64,000 nucleotides of DNA, taken from contig NZ_QOHF01000001.1 in the NCBI RefSeq assembly GCF_003319115.1, forward strand, positions 248,001-312,000, in the 5' to 3' direction. Positions within the stretch are counted from its first letter, which is position 1. Each line of letters begins with the position of its first letter. This document shows, piece after piece, positions 1 through 7,014 of the stretch. Origin of the DNA: Geodermatophilus sp. TF02-6. Its GTDB lineage: Bacteria > Actinomycetota > Actinomycetes > Mycobacteriales > Geodermatophilaceae. Both the position numbers and the translations under genes were made by a program. The notes beneath the pieces were generated by a model that saw only the letters and a list, made by a program, of their open reading frames with translations, did no database searches and was not told where the DNA came from.

Positions 1-233
1 ACCTGCGGGCCTTCGCGGACGCCGGCTACCCGCACGGGTGGCGCCGGCTGGTCGCGAGCGGTCCCCCGAGGGACGACCCGGCCGCCCTGGTGGTGCGCCA
101 CGAGCACGACGGCCGGGTGTTCGCGACGGTGTTCGGCGAGCTCATCGAGGCCCGGCCGGGCCGGCTGCGCCTGGAGTACAGCCGGCAGCCGTGGACGGGA
201 GCACCGTGGCGCACGCTCGCGGTCGGTCGGTGA
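1..233 (+). CDS. C-terminal fragment of an unidentified protein
   Basis: An open frame enters from the left edge and stops at the TGA at 231-233, leaving about 76 residues. The translation is soluble-looking and mixed, with a run of alternating beta-type residues and a C-terminus ending TLAVGR. I do not recognise the family; the beta-rich tail could be the end of a hydrolase or NRDE-type protein, but nothing visible decides it. The codon pattern (G/C third positions) matches neighbouring genes, so the frame is probably real. The next gene starts 61 bases downstream on the same strand. Confidence 0.55.
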   Translation, partial: LRAFADAGYPHGWRRLVASGPPRDDPAALVVRHEHDGRVFATVFGELIEARPGRLRLEYSRQPWTGAPWRTLAVGR

Positions 234-294
234 GGGCCGCGGGCAGTACCGTGGCCCATCGGCGGACGGCGGGTGGGGCCATGCGGGTGGGATC

Positions 295-1275
295 GTGGAC
301 GTTCGCGTCGTGACGCCGGACGGCGTCGAGCACCACGGACCCGACGACCTCCCGGACCTGCTCGCGCGGGACGACGGCGTGCTCTGGGTCGACGTCCCGC
401 AGGGTGACCCCGACGCGGTGAAGGTGCTCGAGCGGGTCTTCGGCTTCCACGCCCGGGCGGTGCAGGACTGCCTGCAGCGCAACCCCGTCCCCAAGGTGCA
501 CGTCTACCCCGGCAGCGTCTTCGTCGTCCTGCACGGCCCCGAGCTGGGGCAGCGCGGCCACGTGCACTACGTGGAGCTCGACCAGTTCGTCGGGCCCCGC
601 TTCCTGGTCACCGTCCACGGCCCGGTCAACCCGGCCGTCGACCCGGCGGCCGCGCACCGGGAGACCGACGCGGTCGCCGCGCGCGTGGACAGCGGCCGCT
701 TCCGACCGGCGTCGGGCGCCGAGCTGTCCACGGCCGTCGTCTCCGCGCTGGCCGTGCGGATGCGTGACCACCTCAGCCGGCAGACCACCGACGTCTGGCG
801 CTACGAGCAGCAGGTGACCGCCGGCGAGCTCGGGGACCCGGAGCGCTTCCTCGACGGCATGTTCCGGGTGCGGCACGGCCTGCTGGCCGTGCGGACCATG
901 GCCTCCCTGAACGGCGAGGTGTACGGCCGGATGCACGCGTTGGCCGCCTTCGGCCCGGACGGGCAGCCGCTGCTGGAGAACAGCGCCGACCAGTTCCACC
1001 GGCTGGCGACGATGGGGCAGACCCAGGAGGACTACCTGCGCGGGGTGATCGAGTTCTACCAGGCCCGCACCAACACCAAGATGACGATCGCGGCCGAGCG
1101 GCTGGCGGTCATCGCCGCCGTCACGCTGCCGATCACCGCGCTGTCCGGGGTGCTGGGGATGAACGTCATCGTCAGCTCCACGACCCACCTGGCCTTCCTC
1201 GCCGTGATCGTCGCGGTGATGGTGGCGATGTCGGCCCTGCTGCTGCTCTGGACGAGGCGCCAGGGCTGGTGGTGA
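295..1275 (+). CDS. CorA-family divalent cation (Mg2+) transporter
   Basis: This 326-residue protein has the layout of a CorA channel subunit: a long soluble N-terminal domain (about 1-250), a charged helical stalk, and two C-terminal membrane segments (roughly 265-285 and 298-318). The family signature GMN follows the first membrane segment, in LSGVLGMNVI, and the tail ends in basic residues on the inner side. Family knowledge: homopentameric uptake of Mg2+ or Co2+ down the membrane potential. It starts with GTG and has no strong Shine-Dalgarno. It is convergent with amrB, with only 16 bases between the stops. The residue after GMN is V rather than the more usual F or P, a common variation. 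Confidence 0.88.
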   Translation: MDVRVVTPDGVEHHGPDDLPDLLARDDGVLWVDVPQGDPDAVKVLERVFGFHARAVQDCLQRNPVPKVHVYPGSVFVVLHGPELGQRGHVHYVELDQFVGPRFLVTVHGPVNPAVDPAAAHRETDAVAARVDSGRFRPASGAELSTAVVSALAVRMRDHLSRQTTDVWRYEQQVTAGELGDPERFLDGMFRVRHGLLAVRTMASLNGEVYGRMHALAAFGPDGQPLLENSADQFHRLATMGQTQEDYLRGVIEFYQARTNTKMTIAAERLAVIAAVTLPITALSGVLGMNVIVSSTTHLAFLAVIVAVMVAMSALLLLWTRRQGWW

Positions 1276-1291
1276 GACCCCGGCCCGTCGG

Positions 1292-2143
1292 TCAGGGCGT
1301 GCGCCCGCCGGGTGCCCGCGGACCCGCGTCGGAGAGGAGGAACGCCCCGTAGCCGACCACCCGCCGGGGGTCGGCGCCGCTGTCGGCCGAGGTGGCCAGG
1401 CGCAGCAGCTCGACGTCCAGGTCCCGCTCGGCGGCGGAGTGCAGCAGCCCCCGCAGGGGGTGGTGGCCGCAGGCGTCGGCCGGACCGAGCGCGGCGGCGT
1501 CCCGGGCGAGGACCGCGTCGGCGGTGCGACGGTCCCGCTCCCGGGCCGCCCGGTCGCCCAGGAAGTGGCTGAGGTCGGTGGAGACGACGGCGACCGTGCC
1601 GCCGAGGGGCAGCAGCGCGTCCAGGAGAGCGGCCACCGCCGGTGGCGGCGTCCGGCCGACGAGGACGGGCAGCACCCGCACCGCGGGCCCCAGCGTCCGG
1701 ACCAGGAAGGGCAGCTGGGTCTCGAGGGAGTGCTCACCGACGTGCGGGGCGTCGTCGAGCGCGACGTGCGGGGACGCGGCCGCCGCCGTCCGGGCGTCGG
1801 CGTCGACCTCGACCGGGCCCAGCGGCGTGGCGAAGGCGTCCACGGTCGGCACGGCCATGCCGTCCAGGGGCACCAGGTGCGCCGGGCCCAGCACCACGAC
1901 GCGGCCGACCGCCTCGCGCCGGCAGGCCAGGCAGGCGTGGGCGGCGGCGGCCACCGCACCGGAGTACCGGTAGCCGGCGTGCGGCGCGACCACGGCGACC
2001 GGGCGGGCGGGGCGGACCGCGGGTCGGACCCCGGGGCGGACGTCGAGGTGAACACCGCGCAGCAGCCCGTCCACCAGGTCGGCGAGGGCCGCGGGGTCGG
2101 CAGGGTAGAACCGGCCGGCCACCGCGGCCGGACGGACGCGCAC
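1292..2143 (-). CDS. amrB: AmmeMemoRadiSam system protein B (MEMO1 family)
   Basis: The 283-residue product begins RPAAVAGRFYPADPAAL, the classic MEMO start, and continues with APHAGYRYSG, GPAHLVPLDG, EHSLETQLPFL and STDLSHFLGD, which are the conserved His/Asp/Cys-region blocks of MEMO proteins related to LigB-type dioxygenases. In bacteria this family is encoded with a radical-SAM enzyme and often AMMECR1; the biochemical role is not established. It lies 3 bases downstream of the interrupted amrS on the same strand, so the two were probably cotranscribed, and the inserted element now separates amrB from its native promoter. No AMMECR1 homologue is visible in the window. Confidence 0.9.
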   Translation of the reverse strand: MRVRPAAVAGRFYPADPAALADLVDGLLRGVHLDVRPGVRPAVRPARPVAVVAPHAGYRYSGAVAAAAHACLACRREAVGRVVVLGPAHLVPLDGMAVPTVDAFATPLGPVEVDADARTAAAASPHVALDDAPHVGEHSLETQLPFLVRTLGPAVRVLPVLVGRTPPPAVAALLDALLPLGGTVAVVSTDLSHFLGDRAARERDRRTADAVLARDAAALGPADACGHHPLRGLLHSAAERDLDVELLRLATSADSGADPRRVVGYGAFLLSDAGPRAPGGRTP

Positions 2144-2146
2144 GGC

Positions 2147-2960
2147 TCAGCGGCCCGCAGGGGCGAGCGACACGGGCAGGCGCCGGGCTCCCCAGCGGCC
2201 GACCGGCCCGTCGAAGCGGCCGGGGAGGGCGGTGCCGCAGCCCGTGCAGCGGCCGTCGTCGGTGAGCCGGTAGCCGTTGATGACGTACCAGTCCCGTTCC
2301 ACCACGGCCGCCCCGCAGCCGGGGCAGGGGGTGCGCCCGCCATCGGCGTCGTGGACGTTGCCGGTGTAGACGAACCGCAGGCCGGCGTGCAGGGCGATCC
2401 GGCGGGCACGGGTCAGGGTCGCCGGCGGGGTGGGCGGGACGTCGCGCATCTTGTGGTCGGGGTGGAACGCGGTGAAGTGCAGCGGGACGTCGGGGCCGAG
2501 GTGCTCGGCGATCCAGGTGCACTCGGCGTCGATCTCGGCGTCGGAGTCGTTGTGCCCCGGGATGAGCAGCGTGGTGACCTCGAACCAGACGTCGGTCTCG
2601 TGCCGCAGGTGCACCAGGGTGTCGAGCACCGGCTGCAGACGGGCCGCGGAGACGCGGTGGTAGAACCGGTCGGTGAACGCCTTGAGGTCGACGTTCGCGG
2701 CGTCGACGTGGGAGTACAGCTCCCGGCGGGCGGGATCGGTCACGTAGCCGGCGGTGACCAGGACGGCTGCGATGCCCCGGGCCCGGCAGGCGTCGGCGAC
2801 GTCCACCGCGTACTCGAGGAAGATCGTCGGGTCGTTGTAGGTCATCGCGACGCTGCGGCAGCCGAGCCGCTCGGCGGCCTCGGCGATGCCGTCGGGGGTG
2901 GCCGCGGCGGAGAGCCGGTCGATCTCCCGTGACGTCGAGATGTCCCAGTTCTGGCAGAAC
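2147..2960 (-). pseudogene. amrS: 3' fragment of amrS (radical SAM enzyme), cut by element insertion
   Basis: From the att repeat the frame reads FCQNWDISTS and runs through MTYNDPTIF, a typical AmmeMemoRadiSam radical-SAM body, to a C-terminal zinc-ribbon-like part with CPGC and CTGC pairs and the stop at 2147. It lacks the start and the first two cluster cysteines, which lie in the other half at 11947-12291. Joining 12291-11984 to 2942-2147 gives 1104 nt, exactly 368 codons, so the halves come from one 367-aa gene. An in-frame TAG lies just inside the element (about 3003-3005 on the opposite strand) and no start codon is created at the junction, so this half should not give an active enzyme. 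Confidence 0.9.
2943..2960. repeat. attL, 18-bp direct repeat at left end of the element
   Basis: TCCCAGTTCTGGCAGAAC occurs here and again, identically, at 11984-12001. The flanking bases differ (G before this copy, T before the other). On the minus strand it encodes the FCQNW part of the radical-SAM motif of amrS. An integrase gene begins close by and the chromosomal gene is split exactly at the repeat, as expected for site-specific recombination by a tyrosine recombinase. Confidence 0.9.
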
Positions 2961-2964
2961 AGGT

Positions 2965-2990
2965 AAACGGTCCGCCTAGGCGGACCGTTT
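2965..2990. terminator. Perfect 26-bp palindrome beside attL, probable bidirectional terminator
   Basis: Arms AAACGGTCCGCCT and AGGCGGACCGTTT are exact complements with no loop bases; real RNA would leave a small loop around CTAG. On the plus strand it runs into five T residues (2988-2992), on the minus strand into three. It lies 40 bases past the integrase stop and 4 bases inside attL, so it would stop element transcripts before they read into the amrS fragment, and could also insulate the element from outside. Confidence 0.7.
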
Positions 2991-3007
2991 TTGCTGCTCA
3001 GTGGCTA

Positions 3008-3059
3008 GGGCACCGCCCCGCGCCCGACCGCTAGGGCACAGCCGGGGCACGAAGGGCAC
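3008..3059. repeat. Four GGGCAC repeats, candidate integrase arm sites (left)
   Basis: GGGCAC occurs at 3008-3013, 3034-3039, 3045-3050 and 3054-3059, the first two inside CTAGGGCAC. Two more copies lie near the right end at 11854-11859 and 11865-11870. Clusters of short direct repeats flanking the core are where tyrosine integrases bind with their N-terminal arm domain. The left copies partly overlap the 3' end of the integrase gene. The function is inferred from position and repetition only. Confidence 0.4.
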
Positions 3060-4158
3060 CGGCAGCGTCGGACCACACCCGCTCCAGCGCCTCCAGTGTC
3101 CGGGCCTTCCCATCCGGCATCGGATGGCCGTAGACCTCCTGAACCAACCGGGTGTTGGCGTGGCCGAGGTGTTCGGCGACGTCCACGTCGGGCCGCCCCT
3201 CGGCCAGCAGCACCGACCCCGCGTGGTGACGGAACATGTGCGAGGTGAGGTCCGGCACCCCGACCGCCGTGCACGCCCGGTGGAGCATCTGGTTGTAGTG
3301 GTGCCTGGTGACCGGTCGGCCGGTGGCCCGCCCGTTGCCGAAGATCGCCGCGTCGCGGTCGACGGGGAAGGCCGCCAGGTGCGCGGCCAGCACGTCGCGC
3401 ACCGGCTCCGGCAGCGGCACGGTGCGGCGCGACGTGTCGGACTTGCACCAGTCGACCCGCTGCCGGGTCAGGTGGTCGACCTGCGCGGCGACCGTGACCG
3501 TCGGGGGCCTGCTCAGGAAGTCGACGTCACGGGGCCGCAGCGCCAGCAGCTCGCCGACCCGCAGGCCGGTCGCCGCCTGGACGATCACCAGCGCCCGGTA
3601 GCGCGGCGGCATCGCCTCGGCAATCGCCCGCACCTGCGCGACGGTCGGCGGGGTGACCTTCTCCCGGCGCGGCGCCCTCGGCCGCTTGACCCGGTCGGCC
3701 GGGTTGTAGGGGATGCGGCCGTCGTCCACGGCCGCCGCGAGCAGCTGGCGCAGGCGACCCACGACCTTGGCCAGCGTGGACGGCGCCAGCACCTTGGACC
3801 GGTCGGCCACCCACGCCTGGATCTCCGACGGCCGCAGGTCGACCAGCCGCCGGTCCCCCAGCCGGGTGCCGTCGACGTGCGTTGCGATGACGCTCTCGAT
3901 GCGGGCCCGCGTGGCGTCGCGGACGTCGTACCTGGTGGCCAGCCAGTCCCACGCCCATTCGCTGACCGTGGTGCGGTCGGACCGGTCGACGTAGGTGCCC
4001 CGTCGCACGTCGACCTCTTGGCTCTCGGCGTAGTGCCGGGCCTTGCGTTCGCTGGTGAACGGCTTGCCGTCCGGGCCGCGTGACGCCTTCCGCTGCCGCC
4101 CGTCGCCGTCGCGCCAGCGCGCGAAGATGACCCCCCCGCGCTTCTCGATCGACGCCAC
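3031..4158 (-). CDS. int: Tyrosine-type phage integrase
   Basis: The 375-residue protein has an N-terminal arm-binding region rich in basic residues (1-60), a SAM-like core-binding domain (about 65-170, with LRPSEIQAW) and a catalytic domain (about 180-365). The catalytic set is visible: R in TGLRVGELL, K in WCKSDTSRRT, HxxR in HMFRH, H in HLGHANT and the nucleophile Y in QEVYGH. It should cut and rejoin the 18-bp att core. Translation starts at a GTG one base after the repressor stop (TGACGTG), so it is coupled to the repressor, an arrangement that would let lysogenic transcription also make integrase. The next feature downstream is the palindromic terminator, then attL. Confidence 0.95.
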   Translation of the reverse strand: MASIEKRGGVIFARWRDGDGRQRKASRGPDGKPFTSERKARHYAESQEVDVRRGTYVDRSDRTTVSEWAWDWLATRYDVRDATRARIESVIATHVDGTRLGDRRLVDLRPSEIQAWVADRSKVLAPSTLAKVVGRLRQLLAAAVDDGRIPYNPADRVKRPRAPRREKVTPPTVAQVRAIAEAMPPRYRALVIVQAATGLRVGELLALRPRDVDFLSRPPTVTVAAQVDHLTRQRVDWCKSDTSRRTVPLPEPVRDVLAAHLAAFPVDRDAAIFGNGRATGRPVTRHHYNQMLHRACTAVGVPDLTSHMFRHHAGSVLLAEGRPDVDVAEHLGHANTRLVQEVYGHPMPDGKARTLEALERVWSDAAGALRAPAVP

Positions 4159-4159
4159 G

Positions 4160-4549
4160 TCACACCTCCTCGTCGGGCAGCAGCGCCGCCGCGACCCGCT
4201 CGATCCGCTCTCGCAGCCGGGCGACCTCGGCCGCCGCCTGCTCCGGGGTGAGCACCGGCGGGTCCTGGTGCGGGTCGCCGATGCGCACGTGCACCGCGCC
4301 GGGCTCGATGACCAGCAGCGCGGCCACCTCGATGTCGAGTGCCTGCGCCACGACCGCGGCCTCCGTGGCCTTCAGTGTCCGCTGGGCCTGCTCGGTCTTG
4401 GTGACCGTGTTCGGGCGCCAGCCGAACCCGGCCGCCCGCATCGCCTCGGCCAGCCGTTCCTGTGACCAACCGGCCCCGGTGCGCAGCTCCCTCAGCCGGC
4501 GGCCGAGCTGCGCTTCCCGGTCCTCTGCCTGCGTATCGACACCTGTCAT
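4160..4549 (-). CDS. XRE-family repressor-like regulator
   Basis: A 129-residue protein with an N-terminal Cro/C1-type helix-turn-helix at about residues 15-70 (LRELRTGAGWSQERLAEAMR, then NTVTKTEQ as the recognition part) and a short C-terminal helix (LTPEQAAAEVARLRERIERV) that could form a coiled coil for dimerisation. It is transcribed divergently from the excisionase and coupled to the integrase, the usual place for an immunity repressor. A strong promoter (TTGACA, 18 bases, TACCGT) ends 7 bases before the ATG, implying a leaderless mRNA, and a perfect palindrome covers the start codon, suggesting autoregulation. Confidence 0.85.
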   Translation of the reverse strand: MTGVDTQAEDREAQLGRRLRELRTGAGWSQERLAEAMRAAGFGWRPNTVTKTEQAQRTLKATEAAVVAQALDIEVAALLVIEPGAVHVRIGDPHQDPPVLTPEQAAAEVARLRERIERVAAALLPDEEV

Positions 4550-4585
4550 GACAGAAACGGTAGTACCGAAAGATGACTACTGTCA
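4543..4585 (-). promoter_or_regulatory. Repressor promoter with overlapping palindromic operators
   Basis: Read on the minus strand, TTGACA (4585-4580) and TACCGT (4562-4557) are separated by 17-18 bases, and the repressor ATG follows 7 bases later. CTGTCATGACAG at 4543-4554 is a perfect 12-bp palindrome over the start codon, CGGTAGTACCG at 4558-4568 is an 11-bp inverted repeat over the -10, and CTGTCA recurs at 4579-4584. This spacing fits cooperative repressor binding that controls both the repressor and the divergent excisionase. Binding itself is inferred. Confidence 0.6.
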
Positions 4586-4634
4586 ACGTGTGCCGCCCCG
4601 CGAGGACGGACAGACAGCACCGGAAGGACTCACG

Positions 4635-4838
4635 TTGACGAAGACCAAGACCCCCAGCGACCAGTGGCTGACCCTGGAGGCGATCGCCGACGAGCTGGGC
4701 GTCCCGCTCGGCACCGTCTACAACTGGCGGACCAAGGGCACCGGCCCGGTCGGCTACACCGTCGGCAAGCACGTACGGGTCCGCCGCAGCGACCTCGACG
4801 CGTGGCTGGCGCAGCGCCGGGACGGCGGTGCCGCATGA
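4635..4838 (+). CDS. xis: Excisionase-like helix-turn-helix protein
   Basis: I chose the TTG at 4635 because GGAAGGA lies 6-7 bases upstream; earlier in-frame ATGs lie in the repressor operator. The 67-residue product is a single MerR/excisionase-type DNA-binding domain: LTLEAIADELGVPLGTVYNW, then a wing (YTVGKHVRVRR) and SDLDAWLAQR, the standard end of such domains. Its role would be to bend DNA at the att sites and favour excision, or to control lytic genes. It heads the rightward gene train, its stop overlapping the next start (ATGA). Divergent transcription from the repressor suggests repression in the integrated state. Confidence 0.78.
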   Translation: MTKTKTPSDQWLTLEAIADELGVPLGTVYNWRTKGTGPVGYTVGKHVRVRRSDLDAWLAQRRDGGAA

Positions 4839-4909
4839 GCCCCGCCCCGGTCGACCGCGAGGCGTGGGCCGCCGCCGTCCGCGCCACCCGGGAGGGCCCG
4901 GCGGCATGA
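4835..4909 (+). CDS. 24-residue peptide ORF in the early gene train
   Basis: ATG at 4835 overlaps the excisionase stop (ATGA), and its own TGA overlaps the ATG of the next gene in the same way. The short product (MSPAPVDREAWAAAVRATRE and four more residues) has a helical pattern. It resembles no family I know. The double stop-start overlap argues that ribosomes pass through it, so it may be a true small protein or only a translational bridge. No function can be assigned. Confidence 0.45.
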   Translation: MSPAPVDREAWAAAVRATREGPAA

Positions 4910-5271
4910 CCCCCGACGAGACGGCCCCCGCCGAGCGGCAACTCAGCGGGGGCCCGGGAATCCGCGTGGGTGGGGGTTCCACCGACGAGCGTAGCGCCGC
5001 CCGCCGACAACCGAGGACCGTCACGCCCGCCGACTGGTCCGCCGCCGTCGCGCGGGTCCCCCTCAACCTCGCCGGCCGCACCGTCGCCGGTCAGTTGCTC
5101 GACCGCGCCGGCCGAAGCGGTCGGGTGCGGGCCACCCCCGGCGAGCTGGCCGCGTGCACTTGCCTGCCGGTGACCGGCATCGCCGATGCTCTCGCCGACC
5201 TGGCGTCGCGCGGCTTGATCGCGCAGGAGGGTCGGACGCTCGTCCTCACCCGGCCCGGGTCGGCGCGGTGA
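4906..5271 (+). CDS. Small element protein with winged-helix-like C-terminus
   Basis: A 121-residue protein whose first 45 residues are disordered (Gly, Ser, Arg rich). The rest contains TPADWSAAVARVPLNLAGRT followed by a probable winged helix: VRATPGELAACTCLPVTGIA, ADALADLASRGLI and a beta hairpin EGRTLVLTRPG. The start overlaps the previous stop (ATGA); the next gene starts 3 bases after its stop. A DNA-binding role in replication or regulation of the element is plausible from the fold pattern, but I cannot name the family. Confidence 0.6.
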   Translation: MTPDETAPAERQLSGGPGIRVGGGSTDERSAARRQPRTVTPADWSAAVARVPLNLAGRTVAGQLLDRAGRSGRVRATPGELAACTCLPVTGIADALADLASRGLIAQEGRTLVLTRPGSAR

Positions 5272-5274
5272 CCG

Positions 5275-6183
5275 GTGAGCGCCGAGCCCCAGACCCTCGA
5301 CGGCCCGTACCTCGACCTCATTCGCACCGGCGCCCCCAGCCTCGCCGACGCCTACGGAGCCGAGTACGACCGCCGCGTCTGGCACGCGCTCAACCGCACC
5401 GCCCTCGCCGCGATGCAACACGGCCTCGACTTCGCCCGCTGGACCTACCTCCTCGACGAGTCGATCTCCCACCTCGGCCACCAGGCCCGCCGAGCCGGCG
5501 GCCGCAAGGAACGCACGACCAGCAGCTACCGCAAGCTGCTCATCAAGGTGTGGGAGAACGCCGAGGAGTACGTCAAGGCGCGCCCCCGGCCCACGGCTGA
5601 GCAGGTCGCCGCCGTCATCGCCGAGGCCCGCAGCATCGCCGCCGACCCGTACCGGCTCCCCAACCCGAACGACCGCGCCGTGCTGACCGCCGCCTGCGAC
5701 CTTGCCGACAAGCACGGCAGCGTCCGCCCGGCCCTACCACTGCCCGAGCTGATGACCCGAACCGGACTCACCCGCAAGGCCGTCCGCTGCGCCCTCGCCC
5801 GGCTCGCAGCCGCCGGCGTGATGACCAGAGCCCGCCGCGGCGACGTACGGAAGCGGCTGGCCGCCCTGTACGACCTCCTGCCACCCAACCCGGCCAAGGG
5901 CACATACACCCCCGAAGACAGGACTACGTGCCCCTCCCGCATAGGTCTATGTGCCCCGGCCGCCGAACGCATAGGTCTATGTGCCCCTGAGCCCGACCCC
6001 ACACCCGAGGAAGGACACCCCGTGCCCGCCAACCCCGAACCCCAGACCTCCGACGCGCACGCGGTCGGCGAGGTGAATCGCTGGGACGACCAGCTGTGCG
6101 CCGACCCGGGGCACTACGCCCCCGGGGCACTGCACTGCGGCGACTGCTTCGACTGCCTCGCCGAGCGCGAGGCCGCCCGATGA
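5275..6183 (+). CDS. 302-aa winged-helix protein, possible replication or regulatory protein
   Basis: This is the largest early protein of the element. The N-terminal half (1-120) is alpha-helical (YDRRVWHALNRTALAAMQHG, SISHLGHQARRAGGRKERTT); residues about 140-205 look like a winged helix (LPELMTRTGLTRKAVRCALA, RLAAAGVMTRARRGD). A disordered segment then holds two copies of RIGLCAP, and the C-terminus has a Cys cluster (LCADPGHY, LHCGDCFDCLAERE) that could bind zinc. Position and size suggest a replication initiator or activator, but no HUH or primase motif is visible, so this is a guess. GTG start; the stop overlaps the next ATG. Confidence 0.6.
   Translation: MSAEPQTLDGPYLDLIRTGAPSLADAYGAEYDRRVWHALNRTALAAMQHGLDFARWTYLLDESISHLGHQARRAGGRKERTTSSYRKLLIKVWENAEEYVKARPRPTAEQVAAVIAEARSIAADPYRLPNPNDRAVLTAACDLADKHGSVRPALPLPELMTRTGLTRKAVRCALARLAAAGVMTRARRGDVRKRLAALYDLLPPNPAKGTYTPEDRTTCPSRIGLCAPAAERIGLCAPEPDPTPEEGHPVPANPEPQTSDAHAVGEVNRWDDQLCADPGHYAPGALHCGDCFDCLAEREAAR
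5920..5987. repeat. Iteron-like repeats within the 302-aa gene
   Basis: CGCATAGGTCTATGTGCCCC occurs exactly at 5938-5957 and 5968-5987, 30 bases apart. A degenerate third copy, AGGACTACGTGCCCC, lies at 5920-5934 (13 of 15 matches). Each perfect copy contains the inverted repeat CATAG-GT-CTATG. The 30-base period is close to three helical turns. The repeats encode the RIGLCAP motif, but the identity at third codon positions and the dyad symmetry suggest a protein-binding site such as an origin or operator. Confidence 0.5.
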
Positions 6184-6479
6184 TCACGACCGCTCTGCCG
6201 TTGGCGCCCCCCGCCCGCTGGAGGGACGCGCTCAAGGCGTCCGGCCTGCCACCAACCGCGATCTTGGTCGGGCACCGGCTCACCGACCGCGGCGCCGACG
6301 ACGCGACCGCGGTGCTCATGCCCGCCCTCTGGGAGCTGGCCGACGCCTGCCAGGTCCCGCTCCCGGTCGTCCGCCGCTGCCTCACCGTGTTGACCGCGGC
6401 CGGGTGGATCGCCCCCGCGACCGACGACGACGGCCGCCGCCTGGCCGTCCTCACCGACCCGACAGGAGACCCCGCATGA
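6180..6479 (+). CDS. 99-aa winged-helix-like element protein
   Basis: ATG at 6180 overlaps the previous stop (ATGA). The product begins MITTALPLAPPARWRDALKA, and its second half reads as a winged helix: ALWELADACQVPLPVVRRCL, TVLTAAGWI and the hairpin DDDGRRLAVLT. It resembles the winged-helix parts of the two preceding proteins, so the early region may encode several related DNA-binding proteins made from one transcript. Its stop again overlaps the next ATG. No named family is recognised. Confidence 0.6.
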   Translation: MITTALPLAPPARWRDALKASGLPPTAILVGHRLTDRGADDATAVLMPALWELADACQVPLPVVRRCLTVLTAAGWIAPATDDDGRRLAVLTDPTGDPA

Positions 6480-6778
6480 CCGCATTGCGCGCCCCCAGCG
6501 CTCCGTCCGTCACCGCCCCACGCGCCGCGGGGGTCGAGACATCCGGCGACAGCAGGCCGGCGATCGAACGCCCCGAGACGACCCGCCAGGCCGCGAGATG
6601 GGATGCGGTCGCCTCCGACTACCGCCGGGCCGGGTGGTGCCCACGGTGCGCCGCACAGGCCGCCTGGGGCCACCAGTGCGGGTTCGCCCGGGTGCACCCC
6701 CCCTGCCAACGGTGCCGGGGCCGGGCCCTGCCCGCCCGGCACGACGTCCTCCACGCCCGCCGCTGGTCCCGGTCATGA
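6476..6778 (+). CDS. 100-aa protein with zinc-ribbon-like cysteines
   Basis: The start is coupled to the previous gene by ATGA. The first 45 residues are low-complexity; the core RWDAVASDYRRAGWCPRC is followed by a Cys/His set (WCPRCAAQ, WGHQCGFA, HPPCQRCRG) that could hold one or two zinc ions. Such small zinc-ribbon proteins are common in actinobacterial integrative elements, usually without known role. It ends in a basic ARRWSRS tail. Function unknown; a nucleic-acid or protein adaptor is the likeliest guess. Confidence 0.58.
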   Translation: MTALRAPSAPSVTAPRAAGVETSGDSRPAIERPETTRQAARWDAVASDYRRAGWCPRCAAQAAWGHQCGFARVHPPCQRCRGRALPARHDVLHARRWSRS

Positions 6779-7014
6779 CCGCCGACCTGGACGCCGCCGC
6801 CGCCGAGCTGGGCGGCGCCACCGCCGAGTTGCGCGCCGCCCTGGTCGCCTGCGCCGCGGTGTGCCGGGCCCGCGGCCGTGCCGGCGACGCCCTCGCCGCC
6901 GCCGCCGCCGACCTCGCCGACTCCGCGTTCGACCGGGCGACGGCCGCCCGCACCCTCGCCGCCACCGCGCTCGCCGCCGCCGGCAACCCGGAACCGTCAC
7001 AGGGCCCGCTATGA
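6775..7014 (+). CDS. 79-aa Ala-rich helical protein
   Basis: Coupled by ATGA to the zinc-ribbon gene. The whole product is a helical Ala/Leu/Arg-rich chain (DLDAAAAELGGATAELRAAL and similar), the sort of sequence that forms a coiled coil or helical bundle. It has no catalytic motif. It could be a scaffold-like or regulatory helper for the capsid that follows, but this is only a guess from its place between the early genes and the capsid gene. Confidence 0.5.
   Translation: MTADLDAAAAELGGATAELRAALVACAAVCRARGRAGDALAAAAADLADSAFDRATAARTLAATALAAAGNPEPSQGPL

Noticed and set aside
2900-3000. tRNA gene as the integration target
   Set aside because: No cloverleaf can be drawn at either att site; the repeat lies inside amrS coding sequence on both sides.
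4248-4634. Upstream extension of the excisionase frame to 4248
   Set aside because: It overlaps the divergent repressor gene and its promoter; a Shine-Dalgarno precedes the TTG at 4635.
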